Source: Deltaproteobacteria bacterium
GTDB taxonomy: Bacteria > Desulfobacterota > Binatia > Binatales > Binataceae
Direction: 5' to 3'
DNA: 6,716 bases
Assembly: GCA_021780585.1 (NCBI GenBank)
Contig: JAJXYM010000188.1
Location: 1 to 6,716 of the forward strand
Both the position numbers and the translations under genes were made by a program. Every line of letters starts with the position of its first letter. The stretch's first letter is position 1. This document shows, one piece after another, positions 1 to 5,224 of the stretch. A model generated the notes under the pieces. It ran no database searches. It was not told the DNA's origin and saw only the letters and a list, made by a program, of their open reading frames with translations.

Positions 1-21
1 CGTCCCGGGGTCGCGCGCGGC

Positions 22-51
22 TTGCCGACTTCGCGCCGCCGGGCGCACAAT
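22..51 (+). promoter_or_regulatory. Possible sigma70-type promoter for the AGPS-like gene
   Basis: TTGCCG (22-27) and CACAAT (46-51) are spaced 18 bp apart, and each matches four of six consensus bases. Transcription from here would start near base 58 and leave a leader of about 40 nt carrying the Shine-Dalgarno at 82-87. In such GC-rich DNA a weak match like this can arise by chance, and the true promoter may lie left of the window. Confidence 0.25.
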
Positions 52-81
52 TGCGGCGATCGGTCGGATCTGTCGGGCCGC

Positions 82-87
82 AAGGAG
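82..87 (+). promoter_or_regulatory. Ribosome binding site AAGGAG that fixes the start of the AGPS-like gene
   Basis: AAGGAG lies 9 nt before the ATG at 97. It is the best Shine-Dalgarno in the window and argues against the longer reading from the TTG at 22, whose extra 25 residues have no family counterpart. The protein begun at 97 starts with basic and aromatic residues (RRKFWGWGYED) that match the usual AGPS N-terminal motif. Confidence 0.75.
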
Positions 88-96
88 CGTATCGCG

Positions 97-1704
97 ATGG
101 CTGAGCGCAGGCGAAAATTCTGGGGATGGGGCTACGAGGACCAGGGGCCTAATCCCGAACAGCAGCGTCATCTGGCGGAACGGATGGCGAAGCGGTTCGA
201 TCTGGGCGGCTTCGAAATTACGCCCGCGCCGACCGAGGCGGAACTGAAGCTGCGCGCGCCGCGGGTCAAGCCGCCCGACGCCCTCGCCGCGATTTGCTCG
301 ACGAGCGTCTATGACCGTGCGGGCCACAGCTACGGCAAAAGCTTCAGCGATATCGTGCGCGCGTTCCGCCGCGATTATCGCAATCCGTTCGACGTGGTGG
401 CGTTTCCGCGCGACGAGCGGGAGCTGAGCGCGGTTTTGGAATGGTGCGATCGCGAACGGCTCGCCGCCGCCCCGTACGGCGGCGGTTCGAGCGTCGTCGG
501 CGGAGTCGAGCCGCCCGCGCAAGGCGACTATCGCGGCTCGGTGTCGATCGATCTCGCGCATCTGAACCGTGTGCTGGAAATCGATCGCGCGTCGCGCGCC
601 GCGCGGATTCAGGCGGGCGCGCTCGGACCGGCGCTCGAGGATCAATTGCGCCCGCACGGCCTGACGCTGCGCCATTTTCCGCAATCGTTCGAATTCTCGT
701 CGCTCGGCGGATGGATCGCGACGCGCTCGGGCGGCCATTTCGCGACGCTCTACACCCATATCGACGATTTCGTCGAATCCCTGCGCGTGATCACGCCGGC
801 GGGAACGATCGAATCGCGCCGACTGCCCGGTTCGGGCGCCGGGCCGAGTCCCGACCGCATGTTTATCGGCTCCGAAGGCACGCTCGGAATTATCACCGAG
901 GCGTGGATGCGCCTGCAGGACCGGCCGAAATTCCGCGCCGGCGCCTCGATTCCGTTCGCCGATTTCGCCACCGGCGCGAAAGCGGTCCGCGCGATTTCGC
1001 AGGCCGGCCTCTATCCCGCGAACTGCCGCCTGCTCGATCCCGGCGAGGCCGCCAACGCCGGCGCCAACCAGGGCGAGGCGGCCGTGCTTGTGCTCGCTTT
1101 CGAATCCGCCGACCATCCGCTGGAACCATGGATGAAGCGGGCGCTGGAATGCTGCGCCGACCATGGCGGCGCGATTCCCGCCGGCGCGGATCGCACCCGC
1201 GCCGACGCCGACGCGACCCATGAGGGCGCGGCCGGAGCGTGGCGCAATGCCTTCCTCAACGCGCCCTACCTGCGCGACACCGTGGTCGCGATGGGCATGG
1301 TCAGCGAGACCTTTGAAACCGCGATCACCTGGGACCGATTCCCGGAATTTAATGCGCGCCTGATGGCGACCGCGCGCGACGCGGTCCAGCGCGTATGCGG
1401 CAAGGGGACCGTCACGGTGCGCTTCACGCACGCCTATCCCGACGGGCCGGCGCCGTATTACACGATTCTCGCGCCCGGCCGGCGCGGCTCCGAACTCGAA
1501 CAGTGGGCGGAGATCAAGCGCGCGGTCTCGGACGAACTAATCGCGCTCGGCGGCACGATCACGCATCATCACGCGGTCGGCCGCGACCATCGCCCATGGT
1601 ACGACCGCCAGCGTCCCGACGGTTTCGCGACGGCGCTCAAGGCCGCCAAACGCGCGCTCGATCCGCGCGCCATCCTCAATCCGGGCGTGTTGTTCGATCC
1701 CTGA
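97..1704 (+). CDS. FAD-dependent alkyl-dihydroxyacetonephosphate synthase-like enzyme (AGPS family)
   Basis: AGPS swaps the acyl chain of acyl-DHAP for a fatty alcohol, forming the ether bond of ether lipids; it uses non-covalent FAD without net redox. The 535-residue product shows the family order. The N-terminal WGWGYED motif is at 9-15. The FAD domain (about 95-275) has the glycine loop YGGGSSVVGG at 127-136, PQSFEFSSLGGW at 195-206 and GSEGTLGIITEA at 258-269. The C-terminal cap contains the Tyr pair 454-455, the triple His 490-492 (HHHAVG) and the closing LDPRAILNPG at 521-530. In animal AGPS a Tyr and the His cluster are catalytic, and both are kept here. These features favour AGPS over the related GlcD/D-lactate dehydrogenase branch. 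No acyl-DHAP acyltransferase or fatty acyl-CoA reductase is in the window, so the physiological substrate is inferred. The gene is convergent with the DUF59 gene. Confidence 0.88.
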   Translation: MAERRRKFWGWGYEDQGPNPEQQRHLAERMAKRFDLGGFEITPAPTEAELKLRAPRVKPPDALAAICSTSVYDRAGHSYGKSFSDIVRAFRRDYRNPFDVVAFPRDERELSAVLEWCDRERLAAAPYGGGSSVVGGVEPPAQGDYRGSVSIDLAHLNRVLEIDRASRAARIQAGALGPALEDQLRPHGLTLRHFPQSFEFSSLGGWIATRSGGHFATLYTHIDDFVESLRVITPAGTIESRRLPGSGAGPSPDRMFIGSEGTLGIITEAWMRLQDRPKFRAGASIPFADFATGAKAVRAISQAGLYPANCRLLDPGEAANAGANQGEAAVLVLAFESADHPLEPWMKRALECCADHGGAIPAGADRTRADADATHEGAAGAWRNAFLNAPYLRDTVVAMGMVSETFETAITWDRFPEFNARLMATARDAVQRVCGKGTVTVRFTHAYPDGPAPYYTILAPGRRGSELEQWAEIKRAVSDELIALGGTITHHHAVGRDHRPWYDRQRPDGFATALKAAKRALDPRAILNPGVLFDP

Positions 1705-1728
1705 GCGGCGATGGGCTCGCGAGCGACA

Positions 1729-1749
1729 TCGCGCGGCGAATGCGCGCGA
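1729..1749. terminator. Hairpin in the convergent gap, possible bidirectional terminator
   Basis: TCGCGCG (1729-1735) and CGCGCGA (1743-1749) form a 7-bp GC-rich stem around a 7-nt loop in the 54-nt gap between two convergent stop codons. A further 10-bp palindrome, GCTCGCGAGC, lies at 1715-1724. Neither is followed by a T tract on either strand, so intrinsic termination is uncertain. The position is the main support. Confidence 0.3.
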
Positions 1750-1758
1750 GTATCCGGG

Positions 1759-2070
1759 TCAGTCGTCGAGGCCGAGTTGCTTGCGCCCGGCCGCGCTGAT
1801 GCGCGCGGGCGTCCACGGCGGCTCCCAGACGATTTCGACGTTCGCGCGATTACAATCGGGCAGGCCGAGCAGCCGGTCCTCGATTGTCGTCGCGATCATC
1901 GAACCCATCGAGCAGCCCGGCGCCGTCAGCGTCATCCGCACGTTCACGGTGTCGCCGTCGAGCGTGACGCCGTAAATCAGTCCCAGGTCGACGACGTTGA
2001 GAGGAATTTCCGGATCATAGCAATCGCACAGAACTTCGTAGATTTCCTCTTCCAGCAGCATCGCGCGCAT
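1759..2070 (-). CDS. MIP18/DUF59 family iron-sulfur cluster assembly protein (SufT/PaaD-like)
   Basis: This 103-residue cytoplasmic protein is a complete single-domain DUF59/MIP18 member. Diagnostic pieces are DPEIPLNVVDLGLIY (19-33), TAPGCSMG (49-56) with the conserved Cys53, and EPPWTPARISAAGRKQLG (83-100). Relatives help mature Fe-S proteins (SufT, eukaryotic CIA2) or assist assembly of the phenylacetyl-CoA oxygenase (PaaD). No paa or suf genes are adjacent, so a general Fe-S maturation role is the safer inference. Two starts are possible, ATG at 2070 and ATG at 2061 (MLLEEEIYEVL); neither has a clear Shine-Dalgarno, because the bases just upstream form a perfect palindrome (2074-2093). 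I give the longer form. The gene is divergent from the TPR gene and convergent with the AGPS-like gene, and is probably monocistronic. Confidence 0.9.
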   Translation of the reverse strand: MRAMLLEEEIYEVLCDCYDPEIPLNVVDLGLIYGVTLDGDTVNVRMTLTAPGCSMGSMIATTIEDRLLGLPDCNRANVEIVWEPPWTPARISAAGRKQLGLDD

Positions 2071-2073
2071 CCG

Positions 2074-2093
2074 GCGCCCGCGATCGCGGGCGC
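2074..2093. promoter_or_regulatory. Perfect 20-bp palindrome just upstream of the DUF59 start
   Basis: The arms GCGCCCGC and GCGGGCGC flank a central GATC, so all 20 bases are self-complementary. The element ends 3 bp before the ATG at 2070, where the ribosome binding site should be. As RNA it could form an 8-bp stem with a 4-nt loop that masks initiation; as DNA it could bind a dimeric repressor. Which, if either, is inference. Confidence 0.45.
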
Positions 2094-2124
2094 GTCCCGA
2101 TGAATCTTCCCCGTCCCGAATCCG

Positions 2125-2133
2125 TAGTATATA
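2125..2133. promoter_or_regulatory. AT-rich promoter core between divergent genes
   Basis: This is the only AT-rich patch in the 123-bp gap between the divergent DUF59 and TPR genes. On the minus strand it gives TATACT (complement of 2126-2131), five of six bases of a -10 box, which would place the start near 2119 with a leader of about 50 nt. On the plus strand TAGTAT (2125-2130) or TATATA (2128-2133) could serve the TPR gene. I see no good -35 box for either direction. A 12-bp palindrome, GCGCCGCGGCGC, lies next to it at 2139-2150. Confidence 0.4.
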
Positions 2134-2182
2134 GAAGAGCGCCGCGGCGCCGCTATCCGCGATTCGCGCCGCCGCCCATCAT

Positions 2183-2186
2183 GAGG
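2183..2186 (+). promoter_or_regulatory. Ribosome binding site GAGG for the TPR gene
   Basis: GAGG lies 7 nt before the ATG at 2194 and supports that start. There is no competing in-frame start with a comparable site. Confidence 0.6.
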
Positions 2187-2193
2187 TCCCGCG

Positions 2194-2568
2194 ATGTCCG
2201 CATCGAATGACGCCCGGCGTACCGCCGAAGACCGCTGCGACGCGGCGGTCGACGCTTACGCCGACGGCAATTACGACCAGGCGATCGCGCTTTACACGAG
2301 CGCGCTCGAAGCCGACCCCGCTTACGGCGACGCCTTCACCGGCCTCGCGATGTGCCATCAGGCCAGGGGCGATATCGACGCCGCGATCGAGGTGACGAAA
2401 CGTTACGTCGAAAAGGCTCCGGACGACATCCTTGCCTTCACCAACCTGAGCATGTTCTACCAGAAGAAAGGCATGATTGCGGAAGCCGAGGCGGCCGGAG
2501 CACAGGCGCGTCTGCTCGATTGGAAGCGCCAGCTCAGGGAAGCCAAAGCGAAAACGCCGAATCAATAA
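2194..2568 (+). CDS. Small tetratricopeptide (TPR) repeat protein
   Basis: This 124-residue protein consists almost entirely of about three TPR units, at roughly 9-42 (with ADGNYDQAIALYTSALEADP), 43-76 (GLAMCHQARGDIDAAIEVTKR) and 77-110 (NLSMFYQKKGMIAEAEAAG). They are followed by a short charged tail (KRQLREAKAKTPNQ). There is no signal peptide or membrane segment, so it is probably cytoplasmic. TPRs bind partner proteins; the partner cannot be read from the sequence. The start is supported by GAGG at 2183-2186. The SDR gene begins 45 nt downstream in the same direction, so co-transcription is likely, and its product or the divergent Fe-S assembly protein are candidate partners by position only. 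The TPR fold is clear; the specific function is unknown. Confidence 0.88.
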   Translation: MSASNDARRTAEDRCDAAVDAYADGNYDQAIALYTSALEADPAYGDAFTGLAMCHQARGDIDAAIEVTKRYVEKAPDDILAFTNLSMFYQKKGMIAEAEAAGAQARLLDWKRQLREAKAKTPNQ

Positions 2569-2570
2569 AT

Positions 2571-2593
2571 CCGGCGCGCGCACGCGCGTCCGG
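2571..2593 (+). terminator. Strong GC hairpin between the TPR and SDR genes
   Basis: CCGG-CGCGCG (2571-2580) can pair with CGCGCG-T-CCGG (2583-2593), giving about nine base pairs with one bulged T and a 4-nt loop. It begins 2 nt after the TAA of the TPR gene. It has no downstream T tract; GGGGAAAATTGGGG follows, leading into the SDR ribosome binding site. It is better read as an intercistronic attenuator or mRNA 3'-end stabiliser than as a full terminator. Confidence 0.35.
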
Positions 2594-2613
2594 CGGGGAA
2601 AATTGGGGTGACG

Positions 2614-3375
2614 ATGAAGCTGAAGGACAAGATTGTCTTGATCACCGGGGCCGGTTCCGGCCTCGGCCGCGAGATGGGCCTGCTGTTTGCGCGCGAAGGG
2701 GCGAAAATCGGCGTAAATGACCTCCGGCCCGAAGCGGCGCAGAATGTCGTCACCGAAATCGAACGCGCCGGCGGCGTCGCCCGTCCGTTCGTCGCCGACG
2801 TCTCCAGCAGCGCGGCGGTGCGCAAGATGTTCGGCGATTTCCTCGCCGCCTTCGGCACGATCGACGTGCTGATCAACAACGCCGGAATCGGCCGCACCCG
2901 CGAAACCACCGAATTGCTCGGCACGACCGATCTGACCGACGACGACTGGCACAAGATGCTCGCGACGCATCTCGACGCCACCTTCTACTGCACTCGTGAA
3001 GCGCTCAAGGTGATGATCCCGAAGCGCTCCGGCCATATCGTCAATCAAGGCTCGATCGCCGGCACGGCGGGACTGCCGTTCGTCTCCAACTATTGCGCGG
3101 CCAAGGCCGGAATCATCGGTTTCACCAAATCGGTCGCGCTCGAAGTCGCCAAACACGGCGTGATCGTCAACGCGATCGCGCCGGGCTTTATCGAAACACC
3201 GATGACCGCGCCGCTGGAACCCGAGGCGCGCGCGTGGGTGATCGCCAACACCCCCCTGGGCCGGATGGGCGAGCCGGGCGATATCGCCGCCGCCGCGCTC
3301 TATCTCGCTTCCGACGACGCCAAGTTCATGGTCGGCCAGGTGATCAGTCCCAACGGCGGCTGGACCACCGCCTGA
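2614..3375 (+). CDS. Short-chain dehydrogenase/reductase (FabG-like, probably NAD-dependent) with Asn-to-His in the catalytic tetrad
   Basis: This 253-residue classical SDR carries the Rossmann motif TGAGSGLG (11-18), the NNAG motif (88-91), catalytic Ser147, Tyr160 and Lys164 (YCAAK), and the C-terminal PLGRMGEPGDIA...GQVISPNGG region typical of 3-oxoacyl-ACP/acyl-CoA reductases. Asp36 at the end of the second strand (VNDLR) suggests NAD(H) rather than NADP(H). The position of the tetrad Asn, 28 residues before the Ser as in E. coli FabG (N110/S138), holds His119 (ATHLDATF). The substrate is unknown; a 3-hydroxyacyl or another secondary alcohol is most likely. I chose the ATG at 2614, which has GGGGTGA at 2605-2611. 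A GTG at 2608 preceded by GGGGA (2595-2599) would add two residues and is nearly as good. The gene probably shares a transcript with the TPR gene upstream. Confidence 0.9.
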   Translation: MKLKDKIVLITGAGSGLGREMGLLFAREGAKIGVNDLRPEAAQNVVTEIERAGGVARPFVADVSSSAAVRKMFGDFLAAFGTIDVLINNAGIGRTRETTELLGTTDLTDDDWHKMLATHLDATFYCTREALKVMIPKRSGHIVNQGSIAGTAGLPFVSNYCAAKAGIIGFTKSVALEVAKHGVIVNAIAPGFIETPMTAPLEPEARAWVIANTPLGRMGEPGDIAAAALYLASDDAKFMVGQVISPNGGWTTA

Positions 3376-3379
3376 ATCG

Positions 3380-3395
3380 CGCGCCGCGCGGCGCG
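3380..3395 (+). terminator. Perfect 16-bp palindrome after the SDR stop, likely terminator
   Basis: CGCGCC-GCGC-GGCGCG starts 4 nt after the TGA ending at 3375 and is followed by GTTTC. A 6-bp all-GC stem with a tetraloop at this place fits the end of the TPR-SDR transcript, although the T run is only three bases. The rest of the gap to the next gene (3396-3561) holds no gene and no clear promoter. Confidence 0.45.
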
Positions 3396-3561
3396 GTTTC
3401 ACGCCTCGACCGCGATAGTCTTGCGCCGCGCGGTCGGCTACGCTCGAAGCGCGTGGAGACTTCGACCGCATCGCGCCGCGCCCGGCGCCATTGTCGCCGC
3501 GTTGTGAGCGCCGGAGCCTTATTCGTTCGATGACCGCCGTGTCCGATTCGCCGTTACCGTC

Positions 3562-5100
3562 GTGAAGCGCGGCGCCGCGATTCTGATTCCGCTCTTTTCG
3601 ACCCGCTCCGCCGGCGATCTCGGGCGCGGCGAAATCGCCGGGCTTTATCCGATGGCCGAGCTCGCGCTCGCGATGGGCCATCGGATGATCCAGTTGCTGC
3701 CGGTCGATGAGACCGCGCCCGGCGAAACCAGCCCGTACAGTGCGATGAGCGTGCTCGCGATCGACCCGCTCTATATCGCCGCGGCGGCGCTGCCGGGCGT
3801 CGGACCCGCCGCGATCGCCCGCGCCCGCGAGACGGCGGGCCCCGGCGATCCGCCCGACCCGATCCGTCTGCGCGCCGCCCGGCTCGACCTGCTGCGCCGT
3901 TCGTTCAACCATTTCCAGGCCCGCGCCAGCGATCGCGACCGCGCCGACCTCGACGCCTTTGTCCACGCCGAACGCGATTGGCTGCCCGACTACGCCCTGT
4001 TCCGCGCCCTCAAGGAGCGCTTGCGCTGGGCGCCATGGGAATCGTGGCCGGACGGGCTGGCGGCGCGCGATCCCCGCGCGATCGCCTCCGCCGCGCGCGA
4101 TCTGTCGGGGGAGATTGCCTACTATTCGTATGTTCAGTACGTCGCCTGGCGCCAATGGCGCGCGATGCGCCAGGCGCTCGCCGCGCGCGGCGTCACGCTC
4201 GGCGGCGATCTGGCCTTCTCGCCCTGCCGCGAAAGCGCCGAAGTCTGGGCCAATCAATCAATGTTCGATTTGACCCGCACGGTCGGCGCGCCGCCCGACG
4301 CTTTTTCCGCCGTCGGTCAGCGCTGGGGTCTGCCGATGCCGGCGTGGGAGGCGATGCGCCGCGGCGGTTTCAGGCTTATTCGCACGCGCACCCGCCGCGC
4401 CCGCCAGCTCTTCGACCTGCTGCGCATCGATCACGTCGTTGGCCTGTATCGCACCTACGGCTTCGGGGCCGAGCCCGAAGCGCCGGGCGACTTCGATCCG
4501 CCCGATCCGCCCGCCCAGCTCGCGCAGGGCGAAGAAATTCTGCGCGTGATTCGCGCGGAGGCCGGCGCGATGGAGTTGCTGGCCGAAGACCTCGGCGTGA
4601 TTCCACCCTTCGTGCGCCGCTCGCTCGCCGCGCTGGAGCTGCCGGGGTACAAGGTGATGCGCTGGGAACGCGAATGGGACGAAACCGGCCAGCCCTTCAT
4701 CCCGCCCGCGCGCTATCCCGGACTTTCCGTCGCCGCGACCGGCACTCACGATACGGAAACGATCGTCGAATGGTGGCGCGCCACGCCTGCCGATGAGCGC
4801 GCGGCGTTCGTCGCGATGCTTGGCGCGGCGGCGGGCCTCGACGCGGCCGCGCCGGAGCTCGACGATCGCGCCATTCTCGCCATCCTCGATTCGCTCTATC
4901 AGGCCGGCTCGTGTCTCGCGATCGTGCCGATTCAGGATCTGTTCGGATGGGACGCGCGCGTCAACGTGCCCGGCACGGTCGATGCCGGCAACTGGAAATG
5001 GCGTTTTCCTTTTCCGCTCGAACACGCCGCCGAAAATCCCGCGCTGGCCGCGCGCGTCCGCGCGATTCGCGCGATCGCCGGACGCTCCGGCCGCGGCTGA
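3562..5100 (+). CDS. malQ: 4-alpha-glucanotransferase (amylomaltase/disproportionating enzyme), GH77
   Basis: GH77 enzymes transfer alpha-1,4-glucan segments between maltooligosaccharides in the cytoplasm, in glycogen or maltose metabolism. The product has 512 residues, near the compact Thermus form (about 500) and shorter than E. coli MalQ (about 690). The active site is intact: Asp290 (LLRIDHVVG) is the nucleophile, Glu342 (LLAEDLGVIP) the acid/base and Asp397 (GTHDTET) the third carboxylate, matching D293, E340 and D395 of the Thermus enzyme. Other family marks are SAEVWANQSMF (225-235), GAPPDAFSAVGQRWGLP (252-268) and NVPGTVDAGNWKWRFP near the C-terminus. The N-terminus (IPLFSTRSAGDLGRGE, 9-24; QLLPVDETAP, 44-53; SPYSAMS, 57-63) recalls the DPE2 subtype, without starch-binding domains. 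The start is GTG at 3562. An in-frame TGA at 3505-3507 limits extension, and I see no Shine-Dalgarno, so it may be weakly translated or read from a leaderless message. No glycogen synthase, phosphorylase or debranching gene is adjacent. Confidence 0.93.
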   Translation: MKRGAAILIPLFSTRSAGDLGRGEIAGLYPMAELALAMGHRMIQLLPVDETAPGETSPYSAMSVLAIDPLYIAAAALPGVGPAAIARARETAGPGDPPDPIRLRAARLDLLRRSFNHFQARASDRDRADLDAFVHAERDWLPDYALFRALKERLRWAPWESWPDGLAARDPRAIASAARDLSGEIAYYSYVQYVAWRQWRAMRQALAARGVTLGGDLAFSPCRESAEVWANQSMFDLTRTVGAPPDAFSAVGQRWGLPMPAWEAMRRGGFRLIRTRTRRARQLFDLLRIDHVVGLYRTYGFGAEPEAPGDFDPPDPPAQLAQGEEILRVIRAEAGAMELLAEDLGVIPPFVRRSLAALELPGYKVMRWEREWDETGQPFIPPARYPGLSVAATGTHDTETIVEWWRATPADERAAFVAMLGAAAGLDAAAPELDDRAILAILDSLYQAGSCLAIVPIQDLFGWDARVNVPGTVDAGNWKWRFPFPLEHAAENPALAARVRAIRAIAGRSGRG

Positions 5101-5133
5101 TTCGCAGCAAGCGCCGCCCGCGTGATCATCCGG

Positions 5134-5156
5134 ATGGCCGGGTCAGGCCCGGCCAT
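5134..5156. repeat. Perfect inverted repeat, REP-like palindrome and possible malQ terminator
   Basis: ATGGCCGGG (5134-5142) and CCCGGCCAT (5148-5156) form a perfect 9-bp stem around the 5-nt loop TCAGG, in the 124-bp gap after malQ. The arms with their flanks (CCGGATGGCCGGG and CCCGGCCATGAC) resemble a dispersed palindrome that I recall as common between genes in Rhizobiales and relatives. There is no T tract, so REP-type repeat is the main reading; it could also end or stabilise the malQ message. Only one copy is in the window, so repetition cannot be shown here. Confidence 0.55.
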
Positions 5157-5224
5157 GACAGATGCGGCGTCAGCGCGCCGCGGCGGGATTACGATCAGCG
5201 CGCGGCGATGTTAGCCTGCGCGCC

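Noticed and set aside
22..96. N-terminal extension of the AGPS-like gene from a TTG at 22.
   Set aside because: The strong AAGGAG at 82-87 and the family-like N-terminus starting at 97 make the extension unlikely; the residues encoded by 22-96 match nothing I know.
441..1223. A 260-codon plus-strand frame inside the AGPS-like gene.
   Set aside because: Its translation is extremely Arg-rich, a typical +1 shadow of GC-rich coding DNA, while the other frame carries a full set of AGPS motifs.
1711..2103. A 130-codon plus-strand frame opposite the DUF59 gene.
   Set aside because: It is antisense to a clear MIP18-family protein and has no recognisable motif.
2179..4257. A 692-codon open frame on the minus strand opposite the TPR, SDR and malQ genes.
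   Set aside because: It spans three well-identified plus-strand genes and two gaps, is Arg/Gly/Ala-rich with no recognisable motif, and is the expected result of stop-codon scarcity on the antisense strand of GC-rich codons.
4258..5025. A 255-codon minus-strand open frame opposite the 3' half of malQ.
   Set aside because: It is antisense to the catalytic region of a clear GH77 gene, and its translation is low-complexity and basic with no family signature.
5162..5224. N-terminal extension of the GT87 gene from the ATG at 5162.
   Set aside because: It adds a basic stretch with no family counterpart, begins only 6 bp after the inverted repeat, and has no Shine-Dalgarno. It is not fully excluded.
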